Assembly (NCBI RefSeq): GCF_010119975.1
Contig: NZ_CP048222.1
Span: forward strand, 1,323,501 to 1,387,500
Direction: 5' to 3'
DNA from: Rhodocytophaga rosea
Lineage (GTDB): Bacteria; Bacteroidota; Bacteroidia; Cytophagales; 172606-1
DNA length: 64,000 nucleotides
Position numbers and translations under genes: made by a program. The notes under the pieces are model-generated. The model saw only the letters and a list, made by a program, of their open reading frames with translations, ran no database searches and was not told the origin of the DNA. Of this stretch, positions 9,281 to 18,057 are shown piece after piece. The stretch's first letter is position 1; every line of letters starts with the position of its first letter.

Positions 9281-10348
9281 ATGTATACAATTGACAAACC
9301 ATTGATTGAATACAATCAAATGAAGATCGAACAGCTTTTGCAACTATATGAATTTCTCGGTTTTATTTACCCAGAAAAAAGAAAACGTCTTGATCCTGTT
9401 ATGACACTTATCAAAGAAAACTGGACGAAGGCCCTCCACGCTAACTATCCCTTATTTTGGGTAGGAACTATAGTTGAGAACGATAAAAATATTGTTTCAA
9501 CAGCTACTTGTTGGCAATATTTAAATAAAGGTATGCTTGGCCAGCATCTGGCTTCTAATCATCCGGTAGGATCCAGGCTTATTTTCTTAAATATATTACA
9601 AAAAGTAATTGAAAATCAATTAATTAATACTATCGATTCTTATCAAATCTATTACCGGCCTCAAAATAAATACTCTGCCCGTATGTTTGAACCACTCTCC
9701 AGTAGGCTTGGCAGCGATTTATCCCAAATTATATTTTATACATATTGTGAAGTTCCCTTTATAAAAGAGTTCCTGGTAGAAGAAGTGGAGATTAGTGAGG
9801 TTGATGAGGCTAACCGGCAGCAATTTTTGGAGTTTGTACAGATGGAAAGAGGAGAAGCGTATATTAAAGCGCAAGAGTTAGATTCGGCAGATCTAACCCT
9901 GGAAAGGCTGAATAAAAAATTTACTATGCATGGATTGCAACGGAAGAGAAGCCTATTTATGGCTTGCTCTAAAAAGGATAGTAAAGTGAGAGGGGTTATA
10001 ATTAGCAATCAGAGTTCACTGGGACTTAACTTTAGTTTTTTGGAAAACAGCAGCGAACTCATTTTAGATAAGTCATCGGAAAAATACCATCTAACAGTTG
10101 CCCGTTTATTATTGGGGAAAGCCTCCAGTTTATTTCCCCAGTTCCCGCTCAACTATCTTCCTGTATTAGTAGATCCGGTACATTGTCGGCTTATAGAAAA
10201 ATTACAGGGTAAAGTAATCAGGGAGTATAATTTGTTTATTATTCTGCGTGGTGGCTATGAAAGCTGGTATGAACATGCAGATAATTTAACTCGTGCCATC
10301 TATCAACGATTTGTAGGCCAATCTTATGAGAGAAGTGTTACAAACTAA
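9281..10348 (+). CDS. Unrecognised 355-residue protein upstream of a methyltransferase
   Basis: A soluble protein without signal peptide or membrane segments. It has two similar-sized halves; the second (from about residue 165) resembles an acetyltransferase fold in its pattern of short strands and helices (KKDSKVRGVIISNQ, PVLVDPVHCRLIEKL), but I see no clear acetyl-CoA loop and do not claim one. It ends 5 bp before the preferred start of the methyltransferase, or overlaps it by 23 bp if the earlier ATG is used, so the two are almost certainly co-transcribed and may act on the same substrate. The upstream region is AT-rich. Family not recognised. Confidence 0.7.
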   Translation: MYTIDKPLIEYNQMKIEQLLQLYEFLGFIYPEKRKRLDPVMTLIKENWTKALHANYPLFWVGTIVENDKNIVSTATCWQYLNKGMLGQHLASNHPVGSRLIFLNILQKVIENQLINTIDSYQIYYRPQNKYSARMFEPLSSRLGSDLSQIIFYTYCEVPFIKEFLVEEVEISEVDEANRQQFLEFVQMERGEAYIKAQELDSADLTLERLNKKFTMHGLQRKRSLFMACSKKDSKVRGVIISNQSSLGLNFSFLENSSELILDKSSEKYHLTVARLLLGKASSLFPQFPLNYLPVLVDPVHCRLIEKLQGKVIREYNLFIILRGGYESWYEHADNLTRAIYQRFVGQSYERSVTN

Positions 10349-10352
10349 GGAC

Positions 10353-11147
10353 ATGTATTTTATGGATGATCCTCGGGAGGGAGACCGTCTATACAGAAAA
10401 GCCAATGCAAAGGTATTTGTTGCCAAATACCTGGAAAGCCATCTAGAAAATTTAACAAATGCCAGGATACTTGAAGCAGGTTGTGGTTCCGGAGCATTTT
10501 TGCAAGTCTTAGGCCAAACGTATGTAAATCATTCCTTTGTTGGCATTGATATCAGCGGAGAAAGAGTAAGGGAGGCAAATGCGAGAGTGATAGGGCAAAC
10601 CCATGTAAAAGCCATGCAGGCAAGTATCTATCAGTTACCCTTCCCGGATAATTATTTCGATTTTATCTACTGCAGATTCTTGTATGAATACTTACAGCAA
10701 CCCATCGAAGCTACCAAAGAATTATTCAGAGTTTGTAAGCCTGAAGGTAAATTATTAGTACAGGATTTAGATGGGCAATTCACCATGTATCCGGAAACGC
10801 CAGCTGCATTAAAGAAAGTCATACTGCTGTTAAAAAATGAAACCGGTTTTGATCCCGATGTAGGCAGGAAATTATTCACCTTTGGTAAATCTGCAAGCTT
10901 TAGTTGTGTACATGCAGAGATAGAAGCGTATCATAAGAAATTTGGCAGCTTTGATGAGGAAAACTATAGGCTGTGGGAGTTAAAAGTTGATATAGCTTTG
11001 GAGTATGTAAAGAAAGTATTGCCTGATGCCAAATGGACAGAGAATTTCAAAAACGAGTTCCTGGCCTCACTAAGGGATGAAAACACAGTCCTGTTTTCTA
11101 ATTTATTTACGCTTACTTTTGAAAAAGCATATATGCATTCTTCATAG
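10353..11147 (+). CDS. Class I SAM-dependent methyltransferase
   Basis: Contains the Rossmann-fold motif I ILEAGCGSGAF, an acidic residue ending strand 2 (FVGIDISGERV), motif for strand 4 (LPFPDNYFDFIYCRFLYEYL) and a following LFRVCKPEGKLLVQDLDG segment, so it is a UbiE/Methyltransf_11-type enzyme. The C-terminal 100 residues are helical and may bind the substrate, which cannot be named. ATG codons at 10326, 10353 and 10362 are in frame. I prefer 10353, just after the upstream stop, because it removes the overlap and an AAGGA lies before it. It is coupled to the preceding unknown gene. Confidence 0.85.
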   Translation: MYFMDDPREGDRLYRKANAKVFVAKYLESHLENLTNARILEAGCGSGAFLQVLGQTYVNHSFVGIDISGERVREANARVIGQTHVKAMQASIYQLPFPDNYFDFIYCRFLYEYLQQPIEATKELFRVCKPEGKLLVQDLDGQFTMYPETPAALKKVILLLKNETGFDPDVGRKLFTFGKSASFSCVHAEIEAYHKKFGSFDEENYRLWELKVDIALEYVKKVLPDAKWTENFKNEFLASLRDENTVLFSNLFTLTFEKAYMHSS

Positions 11148-11444
11148 TTTAGGCTTGAGTTATCACGAACTGTTTAATCTTCTCTATAATTGTTGCAAGT
11201 AACCCGGCAGCAACAGGTATAACAAACCGATCTTTCAAATTTAGCCCGGGTGTATCTAGCAACATGTTGTTGTTGTGCTTCATTTCTTTTATCCATTACT
11301 TTCCAAAATGGGTGTAACTCAATAGTAGAAATTACCCACTTAAGCCCCAACAAGTCAGTATTAGGCTGGCTTGAATGGATTGCTTTATCCAACACTTTCC
11401 TTTTTATACCTTTTTATCTTCTTCACCAAAACCCATTGTTTATT

Positions 11445-12785
11445 ATGAGAACAGATTCTATTTTTCCAATGCCCAAGAGAAATCTCGTGTTTGTGCTTAT
11501 TCTTATAAGCTCTTTGTTAAGTTGTGATCAGTTAGAAGAGTGGCTGCCCAAAGACACTCCAAAACAGGAACCGGCCGATGTCGTGCATGACTGGTATAAA
11601 TTGTTAGCGAAAGTTCAATTTGGGGCAAATCCCCAACCGGTTGTACTATTAAACAACAGAAATTTTGGCTATATAGGTGTAGGGGTGTATGAAGCAGTCC
11701 ATCCTGGCATTAAAGGATCACTCAGTTTAGCTACCCAGCTCTATCAGATGCCAGCCATGCCCACACCGGAAAAGCACAAAGAATATCTATGGGGCGCCTC
11801 AGCTAACGCTGCACTGGCAAGTATGGCGAAGCTATTTTTAGCAGGCCTTACCGATGGGGATAAAGCCAGGATCGATTCGATGGAAAATGCTTATAATACT
11901 ACATTCAAAGCAAATACCTCCAGTGAAGTGATAGCCCGTTCACAAGCCTTTGGCCGTTCCATCGCCGATGCCATTTACAACTGGTCTACTGCCGATAATT
12001 TTAACCTATCGGGTGCAGGCTATAAAATCCCTGTTTTGCCCGGTTCCTGGGAACCTACTCCGCCGGCTTTTGCTGCGCCGGTAGGCCCTTATTTGAAGAA
12101 TTCCAGGCCATTTTTGGTATCTTCTCTGACCTTAAATGTACGTTCAATACCTTATGCATTTTCAGAGGACAAGGAATCCAACTTCTATAAATCCAACAAG
12201 CATGTATATGACATTGGTAAATCACTCACCGATGAGCAAAAAGCCATTGCTAACTGGTGGGCAGATGCCGGTGGAGCAGGAGTAGGTATTCCGGCACCCT
12301 ATCATTTTCTGTCTATTATAACAAGCATATTGGAAAGCAAAAAACTAAACCTGGGAGAGGCCGCAGAGATGTATGCCCGAACCGGCATTGCGCTCAAGGA
12401 TGGTCCTATTGTTACCTTCAAAGGCAAATATCAATACAACTTAATCAGGCCAGTTACCTACATCAATAAGCACATTGATCCCAACTGGAAATCGTATCTT
12501 CCTACGCCTCCTTACCCGGAATATCCTTCCGGACTTGTAAGCATTTTTGGTCCAGTGATGCAGGTATTAAAAAGAGAATATGGAGACATACCTGTAACCG
12601 ACAATGCCTATTCATGGAGGGGAGATGCGCCTAGAGAGTATGCCTCTATTACCAAAATGGTGGAAGAGGCGGCCAAATCAAGGGTGTATGCGGGCATTCA
12701 CTACCAGTTTACCCAGGACATTTCTATTGGGTTAGGAAATCAACTCGGTGATAATATTTCTAAGATCAATTTAAATACGCCCTGA
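11445..12785 (+). CDS. Vanadium-dependent haloperoxidase-like lipoprotein
   Basis: A PAP2/vanadium-haloperoxidase superfamily protein of 446 residues. A hydrophobic N-terminus with LISSLLSC makes it a lipoprotein. The vanadate or phosphate pocket is recognisable: K328 and RP in KYQYNLIRP, and R413 and H419 in SRVYAGIHYQFTQD. The central motif, normally PSGH, reads PSGL (Leu 364, codon CTT at 12534-12536), so the acid-base histidine of this motif is missing. The frame is open to 11250, but the upstream part is cysteine-rich noise; the ATG at 11445 gives a proper lipoprotein signal. Activity as halogenating enzyme or phosphatase is uncertain because of the missing His. Confidence 0.85.
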   Translation: MRTDSIFPMPKRNLVFVLILISSLLSCDQLEEWLPKDTPKQEPADVVHDWYKLLAKVQFGANPQPVVLLNNRNFGYIGVGVYEAVHPGIKGSLSLATQLYQMPAMPTPEKHKEYLWGASANAALASMAKLFLAGLTDGDKARIDSMENAYNTTFKANTSSEVIARSQAFGRSIADAIYNWSTADNFNLSGAGYKIPVLPGSWEPTPPAFAAPVGPYLKNSRPFLVSSLTLNVRSIPYAFSEDKESNFYKSNKHVYDIGKSLTDEQKAIANWWADAGGAGVGIPAPYHFLSIITSILESKKLNLGEAAEMYARTGIALKDGPIVTFKGKYQYNLIRPVTYINKHIDPNWKSYLPTPPYPEYPSGLVSIFGPVMQVLKREYGDIPVTDNAYSWRGDAPREYASITKMVEEAAKSRVYAGIHYQFTQDISIGLGNQLGDNISKINLNTP

Positions 12786-12954
12786 TAGTTATTAATTGGT
12801 AGTATTACAAATATACTAAGGTAGGATATCCTAGGCACTTGCTGCTGAGATATCCCACCTTATATTTATTCTTTTTTTATAAAAGGACGAAGCTATTTGA
12901 TACTTTCCTTTTTAATAAATTTTCTCTCCTAATCTTCATCAATCTATTCTATGT

Positions 12955-13431
12955 TATGAGAAGACCTCCCATTTTTCCACTGCCAAATACAAATAGAGAT
13001 CTTGTGTTGATGCTTTTGGTTTTTAGTATTTTAGAATGCATCATGGTTGCTACGGCTTTAGCCCAAACAAAACAGGGCAGATATAATGTAATTCACAGGA
13101 CTAATAAAAATAAAAGCAATGCTGGCTTACAAGTGATGGTAAATCAAATGGAAAGTTCACTTAAATTCAGGGTACAATTTGAGCAGTATGGTAGAAAAAC
13201 TGTAAAAGTGCTCATTGGGGAAGAGAAAGGTGATTTTTTTTCGTTCATTCTTTTTCTCTTGAAAGATATGTGGGCAGATTTGATCTATCAGGTGTAAAAG
13301 ACGGTACCTATCATTTTACTGTTAGTACTGACAACGAAATATACAAACAATCTTTTCACATACAGACCATTTCTATGCGTATAGTTACTAAAGCTGAAGA
13401 CTACCCACCTTTGGTGCAGAGAACCAAATAA
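12955..13431 (+). pseudogene. Secreted protein gene with frameshift in a T8 tract
   Basis: The first frame gives a signal peptide (LLVFSILECIMVATALAQ) and a domain resembling small secreted proteins with a C-terminal beta-sandwich (LKFRVQFEQYGRKTVKVLIG), but it runs into a stop at 13297. After the T8 run at 13234-13241, the next frame continues with SLERYVGRFDLSGVKDGTYH and FTVSTDNEIYKQSFHIQT to a stop at 13429-13431. One more T would join the two into a 159-residue protein. The domain looks like the sorting-signal-like folds seen at the end of Bacteroidota secreted proteins. Either a real frameshift, slipped-strand variation, or a sequencing error. Confidence 0.6.
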
Positions 13432-13783
13432 CCTTTCTGACAACCTGCTAATAATATTTGCCCAAAAAAGTAACAATCTGCAACTTAGTTGATTTAATTT
13501 GAAGGTAGCCTTAGGAAGTAGTGGTCTTTCCTCGAAAATTAGACTATAGGTTAAGGGCTTTATGATAATGAGTTTGTAGGTTATTGAAAACCTATAATTA
13601 ATTTTTAGAACATATGTCCAGGTTAAAAATCATGCCCCTTTGCTGAACTACTGTATTAATCTTATTTAAGGATAAATCCCACTAATTTTTTCTTCTATAC
13701 AAGTGTCCAAAAACAGAGTGGGTTTCACCCGTTAAAGTGGAAGGTTAGAAAAGAGTAGATTTACTAACCAAACCATTAACAAT

Positions 13784-14113
13784 ATGTCTACTAAAAAAAC
13801 CTATACGAGTGAATTTAAACAAGAAGCTGTAAGGTTAGTCCAACAGAGTAGGAATACAAGCGAAACTGCACGTAATTTGGGTGTCGCCTCTAGTGTATTG
13901 GGACGCTGGAAAAAAGAATTGGTGCAGGATGGAGAGAAAGGTTTTCCAGGCAAAGGACATACTAAAGATGAAGAATTGCATCAATTGCAACGAGAGAATC
14001 AACGATTAAAAGAAACGGTAGAAATCTTAAAAAAGGCAATGGGTATCGGATCTCAACCAGGGCTTGATCTGGGATCCGCACCAACCGCTCCTAGCAAGAT
14101 ACCAGTTTATTAA
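13784..14113 (+). CDS. IS3-family transposase OrfA
   Basis: A 109-residue DNA-binding protein with the HTH_Tnp_1 pattern: TYTSEFKQEAVRLVQQSRN, then SETARNLGVASSVLGRWKKE and a leucine-zipper-like tail (LHQLQRENQRLKETVEILKK). In intact IS3 elements this protein recognises the inverted repeats and is joined to OrfB by -1 frameshifting. The C-terminal 20 residues (GSQPGLDLGSAP) look aberrant, so the junction to orfB is probably damaged. Confidence 0.85.
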   Translation: MSTKKTYTSEFKQEAVRLVQQSRNTSETARNLGVASSVLGRWKKELVQDGEKGFPGKGHTKDEELHQLQRENQRLKETVEILKKAMGIGSQPGLDLGSAPTAPSKIPVY

Positions 14114-15053
14114 GCAGCATCAGGGGCAGTACAATTTAAATCGACTTTGCCAGGCATTAAACGTATCTGTCAGTGGCTACTAGCTCTACGAGCGCAATGT
14201 TCGTCTCTCGGCTCCATGGTGGCTGAAGCGCCCACAAAGCATCCGCCAACAGCAAAACGAGCAGATTGTAAAAGAGATAAAAGCCATTCATAAGGAGAGC
14301 CGGGAGACAGGACCCAGATGCACAGCCTCTGTCGCAGGTTCATGGAAGTCCGAGGATCTGCCATAATTTACGCAAGCAGGGTATTCGCTGCTCACAAAGC
14401 GTATAGTTACATTGATAAAAAATAATGGAATAGCCGCTAAAAGAAAGCGAAGGTATATTGTCACTACTGATTCTAATCATGATTTGCCTGTAGCAGACAA
14501 TAAACTCAATCAGAACTTCATGGCTAGTAAAGTCGATGAAAAGTGGGTAACGGATATTACTTATATATGGACTAAAGAAGGTTGGCTATACTTGGCAGTG
14601 GTATTGGACTTATTTTCTCGCAAAGTAGTAGGTTGGGCCATGGATAATAATATGGAAAGAGGATTAGTGATAACTGCCTTAGCAATGGCTTTGCAAACAA
14701 GAAAACCATCAAAAGGACTACTTCATTATTCGGACTGGGGAAGCCAGTACACCAGCAACGATTATCAACAATTACTCAAGAACAATAAAATCTGCTGTTC
14801 CATGAGCCGGAAAGGAAATTGCTACTATAATGCAGTAATGGAAAGTTTTTTTGCCACACTTAAACAGGAATTGGTCTATCACCGGTTGTATCAGAATAGA
14901 AAAGAAGCCAGGCAGAATATTTTCGAATACATTGAGGTCTGGTATAATCGAAAAAGAATGCACTCTACTTTGGGCTATATGAGCCCATATGAGTTTGAAA
15001 ATAAGCAAGCCTATTTCAATGGCTGCCTGATCTTTTCTAACCTTCCACTTTAA
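14114..15053 (+). pseudogene. IS3-family transposase OrfB, broken N-terminal part
   Basis: The N-terminal portion is readable (QFIKQHQGQYNLNRLCQALN) but interrupted by stops, including a TAG after VSVSG and another near 14360, and it changes frame. From 14412 to 15053 the integrase core is intact: WVTDITYIW with the first Asp, LLHYSDWGSQYTSNDY with the second Asp, and VMESFFATLKQELVY with the Glu. The core alone is unlikely to support transposition. The end of the gene overlaps the right inverted repeat, as is usual for the family. Confidence 0.75.
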
Positions 15054-15066
15054 CAGGTAAAACCCA

Positions 15067-15170
15067 GTGCAACACCCAGACCCCTTTCCTGAAACTCAAA
15101 AGAAAGACAGTGAACCTAAACCGTATAAGTTTTCCTCTCGGTTTTTGTACAAAAACAGGGGCCTGACATA
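15067..15170. repeat. Dispersed intergenic repeat next to IS3 right end
   Basis: Begins GTGCAACACCCAGACCCC and continues TTTCCTGAAACTCAAAAG, then ends AAAAACAGGGGCCTGACA. The first 34 bp recur with one mismatch at 46247-46280. The terminal motif recurs at 53686-53703. It begins at the IS3 boundary, so the IS may have inserted into or beside the repeat. Confidence 0.5.
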
Positions 15171-15234
15171 GTTAAGTTAAGTCCAGCACAAGATTTCACC
15201 TACAGTTATTTCCTCTTGTGTATTTTTAGGGCCT

Positions 15235-16215
15235 TTACAGGTTAGAGGTGGCTCTTTTCTTTATAAGGGTAAGTTGTTCATTTAGTATATCCGCCATAAT
15301 AAGATGCGACCAAAGGCTTGCATACCAATTGAAAGGCGTATTTATAATCAGATGACTACTTAGTGTCAACAATGAACTATGATCTGATAGTCTCTTGAGC
15401 CGATATGTATCCTCTACTATCGTTACATGTTTTCCTCCCAAAATAATATGTTCGTCCATAATAGAAGAAGGAATTTTTGAAGGATCAATCTGTAAATTCA
15501 ATACCATTCGCTCCTCCAAAACAAATTCTGTGATCTGTTGCTGAAAGGTTAATCCATTTTCATAATAGGCGACTCGTTTCCCTCCTACAGCAGCTTTATC
15601 TAGAGTAGTACGTAAATGTTTAGGAAATCCTAGCAAACCTGACAGACTAGCCTTTTTTTCCTTTGCTTTAATTTCATTGATATTGATGAGTTCTTGCCAG
15701 ACTTTTTTAGCAGAAACAGGAATAACTACTTCTTTTGTTATGATGATTTGCTTGCTTTGTAGTGCATATTCCCCTTCTAGGGCACCTATAATCAAAGGAA
15801 GTAGTAATACAATAGATGTCTTTAAAGAACCGAACTCATTTTTATCTGCCCCTTGTATGCTTTCAGCGGTGCCTGTCGAACGGTTTCTATAAGATTGGGC
15901 AATGACCCCTCCTATTCCTGCCAGTATAGAAGCCATCGGATAAATCATAATCCAGCAAATGGCCCCTTCAATTTGTAATACCATGGTAACGATTAGTAAG
16001 ACTAATATAGTTAACCATGGCAGAAAAAAGGCAGCCGTGCCTGTAATAGTGTTCTTTCTAGAGATTAAAATGATTGTTAAAAACCCTAAAATCATAGGGG
16101 TTAGTATGAGTAGGCTTAGACTCATAATGGCCATCACATCACTAAGTAAACCATATACTATTCTTAGAGATAGTCCGTAAACGGCAGTTACTATAACGGC
16201 AAAGAGTGATTTCAT
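15235..16215 (-). CDS. Membrane protein with C-terminal SRPBCC (START-like) domain
   Basis: A 326-residue protein with about five transmembrane helices in the first 155 residues (for example SLSLLILTPMILGFLTIILI, FFLPWLTILVLLIVTMVL) followed by a soluble region starting IIITKEVVIPVSAKKVWQEL, the entry pattern of an SRPBCC/polyketide-cyclase fold. That domain usually forms a hydrophobic ligand cavity. It is the last gene of a minus-strand run with a metallophosphoesterase (37 bp gap) and two small membrane proteins. Substrate unknown. The combination of membrane anchor and START-like domain suggests handling of a lipid or other hydrophobic molecule; that is inference. Confidence 0.7.
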   Translation of the reverse strand: MKSLFAVIVTAVYGLSLRIVYGLLSDVMAIMSLSLLILTPMILGFLTIILISRKNTITGTAAFFLPWLTILVLLIVTMVLQIEGAICWIMIYPMASILAGIGGVIAQSYRNRSTGTAESIQGADKNEFGSLKTSIVLLLPLIIGALEGEYALQSKQIIITKEVVIPVSAKKVWQELININEIKAKEKKASLSGLLGFPKHLRTTLDKAAVGGKRVAYYENGLTFQQQITEFVLEERMVLNLQIDPSKIPSSIMDEHIILGGKHVTIVEDTYRLKRLSDHSSLLTLSSHLIINTPFNWYASLWSHLIMADILNEQLTLIKKRATSNL

Positions 16216-16251
16216 AGAACTAAATCAGGTTAAACGTTTTTCATTCTTTTT

Positions 16252-16953
16252 CTAGCTGGAAACATTCACTAGTATAATATCTTTTTTACAATTATATCTG
16301 ATTGGCAAGGTATCTCCTATTCCTTTGCTGATCAGATATAGGCAATCACCCACGCTTTTCTTAAGCATGTTCCACTTATAAAATAGCCTGCCGGGATATA
16401 GTCCTTTGCTTGTTTGCCATAATACCACCTGGCTCCCATGCAAGTGGCCTGCAAATACTACGTTATAATGGTCATAATAGCCCTCTAAATCAATCGGTTT
16501 ATGCAAGCATAATATGTTTATATCCGCTCTTTTTGCTCTTTGAGGCTTGTTGCCATCAATGTGAATTATAGTGTTGTTTACCTGTAAAGAAAATGAATCT
16601 TCTTCAAGCCAATACGCATTGTTCTCTCTAATAACTTCTTTTGTTTTGGCTATTCCAAAAAAATAGTCATGATTTCCGGCTATAGCAAACACATTTCTTC
16701 TATGCGAGATGGCTTTCATAAACTTACACAAGTGATAAAAACCTGTAGAGCTATCGTAGTAGTCCCCTCCTAATAAAAGGATATCCGGATTTAATTCTTC
16801 TATCTTCTCTACTAACCTTTGCACCATATCCCCGCTATAGGCTGTAAAATGAAAATCCGAAATATACAACATACTAAATGCCTCCTCCACTTTACAGCGA
16901 TAGTGCTCATGGCGCACTTCAATGCTTGATTTATAGCCTAGCTCTAACTTCAT
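16252..16953 (-). CDS. Calcineurin-like metallophosphoesterase
   Basis: Has all five metallophosphoesterase motifs: SDFHF (D-x-H), GGDYYD (GDxxD), GNHD, LCLHKP and FAGHLHG. It should bind two metal ions and cleave a phosphodiester or phosphomonoester. It resembles the YkuE/UDP-2,3-diacylglucosamine hydrolase-like group but has no signal peptide. The start at 16953 (MKLELGYKSSIEV) is preferred over the earlier ATG at 16986; it still overlaps the end of the preceding gene by 23 bp, so translation is probably coupled. It sits between membrane proteins, which suggests a membrane-linked substrate. Confidence 0.85.
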   Translation of the reverse strand: MKLELGYKSSIEVRHEHYRCKVEEAFSMLYISDFHFTAYSGDMVQRLVEKIEELNPDILLLGGDYYDSSTGFYHLCKFMKAISHRRNVFAIAGNHDYFFGIAKTKEVIRENNAYWLEEDSFSLQVNNTIIHIDGNKPQRAKRADINILCLHKPIDLEGYYDHYNVVFAGHLHGSQVVLWQTSKGLYPGRLFYKWNMLKKSVGDCLYLISKGIGDTLPIRYNCKKDIILVNVSS

Positions 16954-17461
16954 CTTGATACCAAAGTAGGACCGACAAGCATCCAATATGCCAGTTTAGT
17001 AATGGTTTTCTCCAATGGAAAAGACCAACTACCATAAAAAAACCAATTGGCATGATCGTAAATATCGCCTTGAATAAACCTATACGATAGGTTTGTTTAA
17101 TGCTGATAAGCAGGGGATATTTCACCTTGTCAATCAGTAAAGGAAATAAAAATAAGAAATGCACTTCTACTATATAAAAAGCAATGATAGAGAATGGGAG
17201 CAGAAAAGGACTAACCCCGAACAAGAATATGGCTGACAGAAGTAAGGTGCCTGCACAAAGGATATACTTAAAAATGCCATAGGCAGTAAAATTAACAGAA
17301 CTATCAAATGAGTGTCCTTTCTTTTTGTCAAGTTCATCTAAGCGGTCAAACATCCATTTAGCTCCCCACCAAAATACGCCCAAAGAATATCTATTTGCTA
17401 CATAGTGTGGATTTTTATCAAGATAGCTTTTACTTCGTAAGAGTAGCTCTTTAAATTTCAT
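16931..17461 (-). CDS. Small integral membrane protein of a metallophosphoesterase cluster
   Basis: A 176-residue protein with about four transmembrane helices (YILCAGTLLLSAIFLFGV, LLPFSIIAFYIVEVHFLFLF, FKAIFTIMPIGFFMVVGLF). The N-terminal 60 residues are soluble and charged (SKSYLDKNPHYVANRYSLG). No family recognised. It overlaps the metallophosphoesterase gene by 23 bp and lies 15 bp after the preceding membrane protein, so it belongs to one transcription unit with them. It could be a partner or anchor of the phosphoesterase. Confidence 0.7.
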   Translation of the reverse strand: MKFKELLLRSKSYLDKNPHYVANRYSLGVFWWGAKWMFDRLDELDKKKGHSFDSSVNFTAYGIFKYILCAGTLLLSAIFLFGVSPFLLPFSIIAFYIVEVHFLFLFPLLIDKVKYPLLISIKQTYRIGLFKAIFTIMPIGFFMVVGLFHWRKPLLNWHIGCLSVLLWYQDEVRARL

Positions 17462-17476
17462 TTGCCATATATAAAA

Positions 17477-17983
17477 TCAGCCATAAATAAGATGAAACCA
17501 GGCAAGCCAGGCAATACCATTCCCAAATACGAGCATTCTGTGGTAGAGATTCTCCTTTTTTCCACATCTTTTCCGGTGAAAAACAAATTCATCATAGCAG
17601 ATCAGGACAACCGTATAAATGAGCACCACTAAGATAGGAATTAAATAAGGGGAGGGATAATCACTCAACATGGCACCCCACATTAATGCAAACATGGGCA
17701 GACCACCTAGTCCAAGAGCTTGTGCTTCTGCATCTCTTTCTTTTTGGGACAGTTGCATCTTGAGTACATAGCGATGAAATCTCCAGTCGAGCACTCCTCC
17801 AAGGGTAGCGATAATGCCTGAAAAAAACAGTATCCATAGTTGCGGGGGCAAAATAAAGGAATGAGTGCCTAGTCTAAGTTTTGGATTATCATTAAAAAGG
17901 AAGAGTAACAATCCAAATAAGAGCGGAGGAATAAGCAAAAGCAGTAAAGAACGATACAATTTGAATGGGCTGGTTGTCTGCAT
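17477..17983 (-). CDS. Small integral membrane protein of a metallophosphoesterase cluster
   Basis: A 168-residue protein with about four transmembrane helices (LLLLIPPLLFGLLLFLF, LWILFFSGIIATLGGVL, YLIPILVVLIYTVVLICYDE). A charged loop with QLSQKERDAEAQALGLGG lies between helices 2 and 3. No catalytic motif or known family was recognised. Its gene is 15 bp upstream of the next membrane protein gene in the same direction and 74 bp after the preceding unknown gene. Confidence 0.7.
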   Translation of the reverse strand: MQTTSPFKLYRSLLLLLIPPLLFGLLLFLFNDNPKLRLGTHSFILPPQLWILFFSGIIATLGGVLDWRFHRYVLKMQLSQKERDAEAQALGLGGLPMFALMWGAMLSDYPSPYLIPILVVLIYTVVLICYDEFVFHRKRCGKKENLYHRMLVFGNGIAWLAWFHLIYG

Positions 17984-18057
17984 GATTGATAGTTGCTTTT
18001 CAAATAATGGCTACACTCAATTGAAAGGTAGCGTGTATCCATGTAGAAAGAATTAAA

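Larger units (their letters stand above)
13719..15066 (+). mobile_element. IS3-family element, decayed
   Basis: Bounded by 35-bp inverted repeats at 13719-13753 and 15032-15066, which differ at only two positions (start TGGGTTT, inner part GTTAAAGTGGAAGGTTAG). It contains an intact orfA and a damaged orfB. The flanking triplets (GAG, GTG) are not identical, so the target duplication is not clear. The right end abuts a copy of a dispersed repeat. Confidence 0.8.

Noticed and set aside
9112-9315. Minus-strand frame with protein-like composition before the 9281 gene
   Set aside because: It overlaps the start of a better-supported plus-strand gene, has no convincing start, and I know no homologue. 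It might be a remnant, so it is mentioned only under the intergenic entry.
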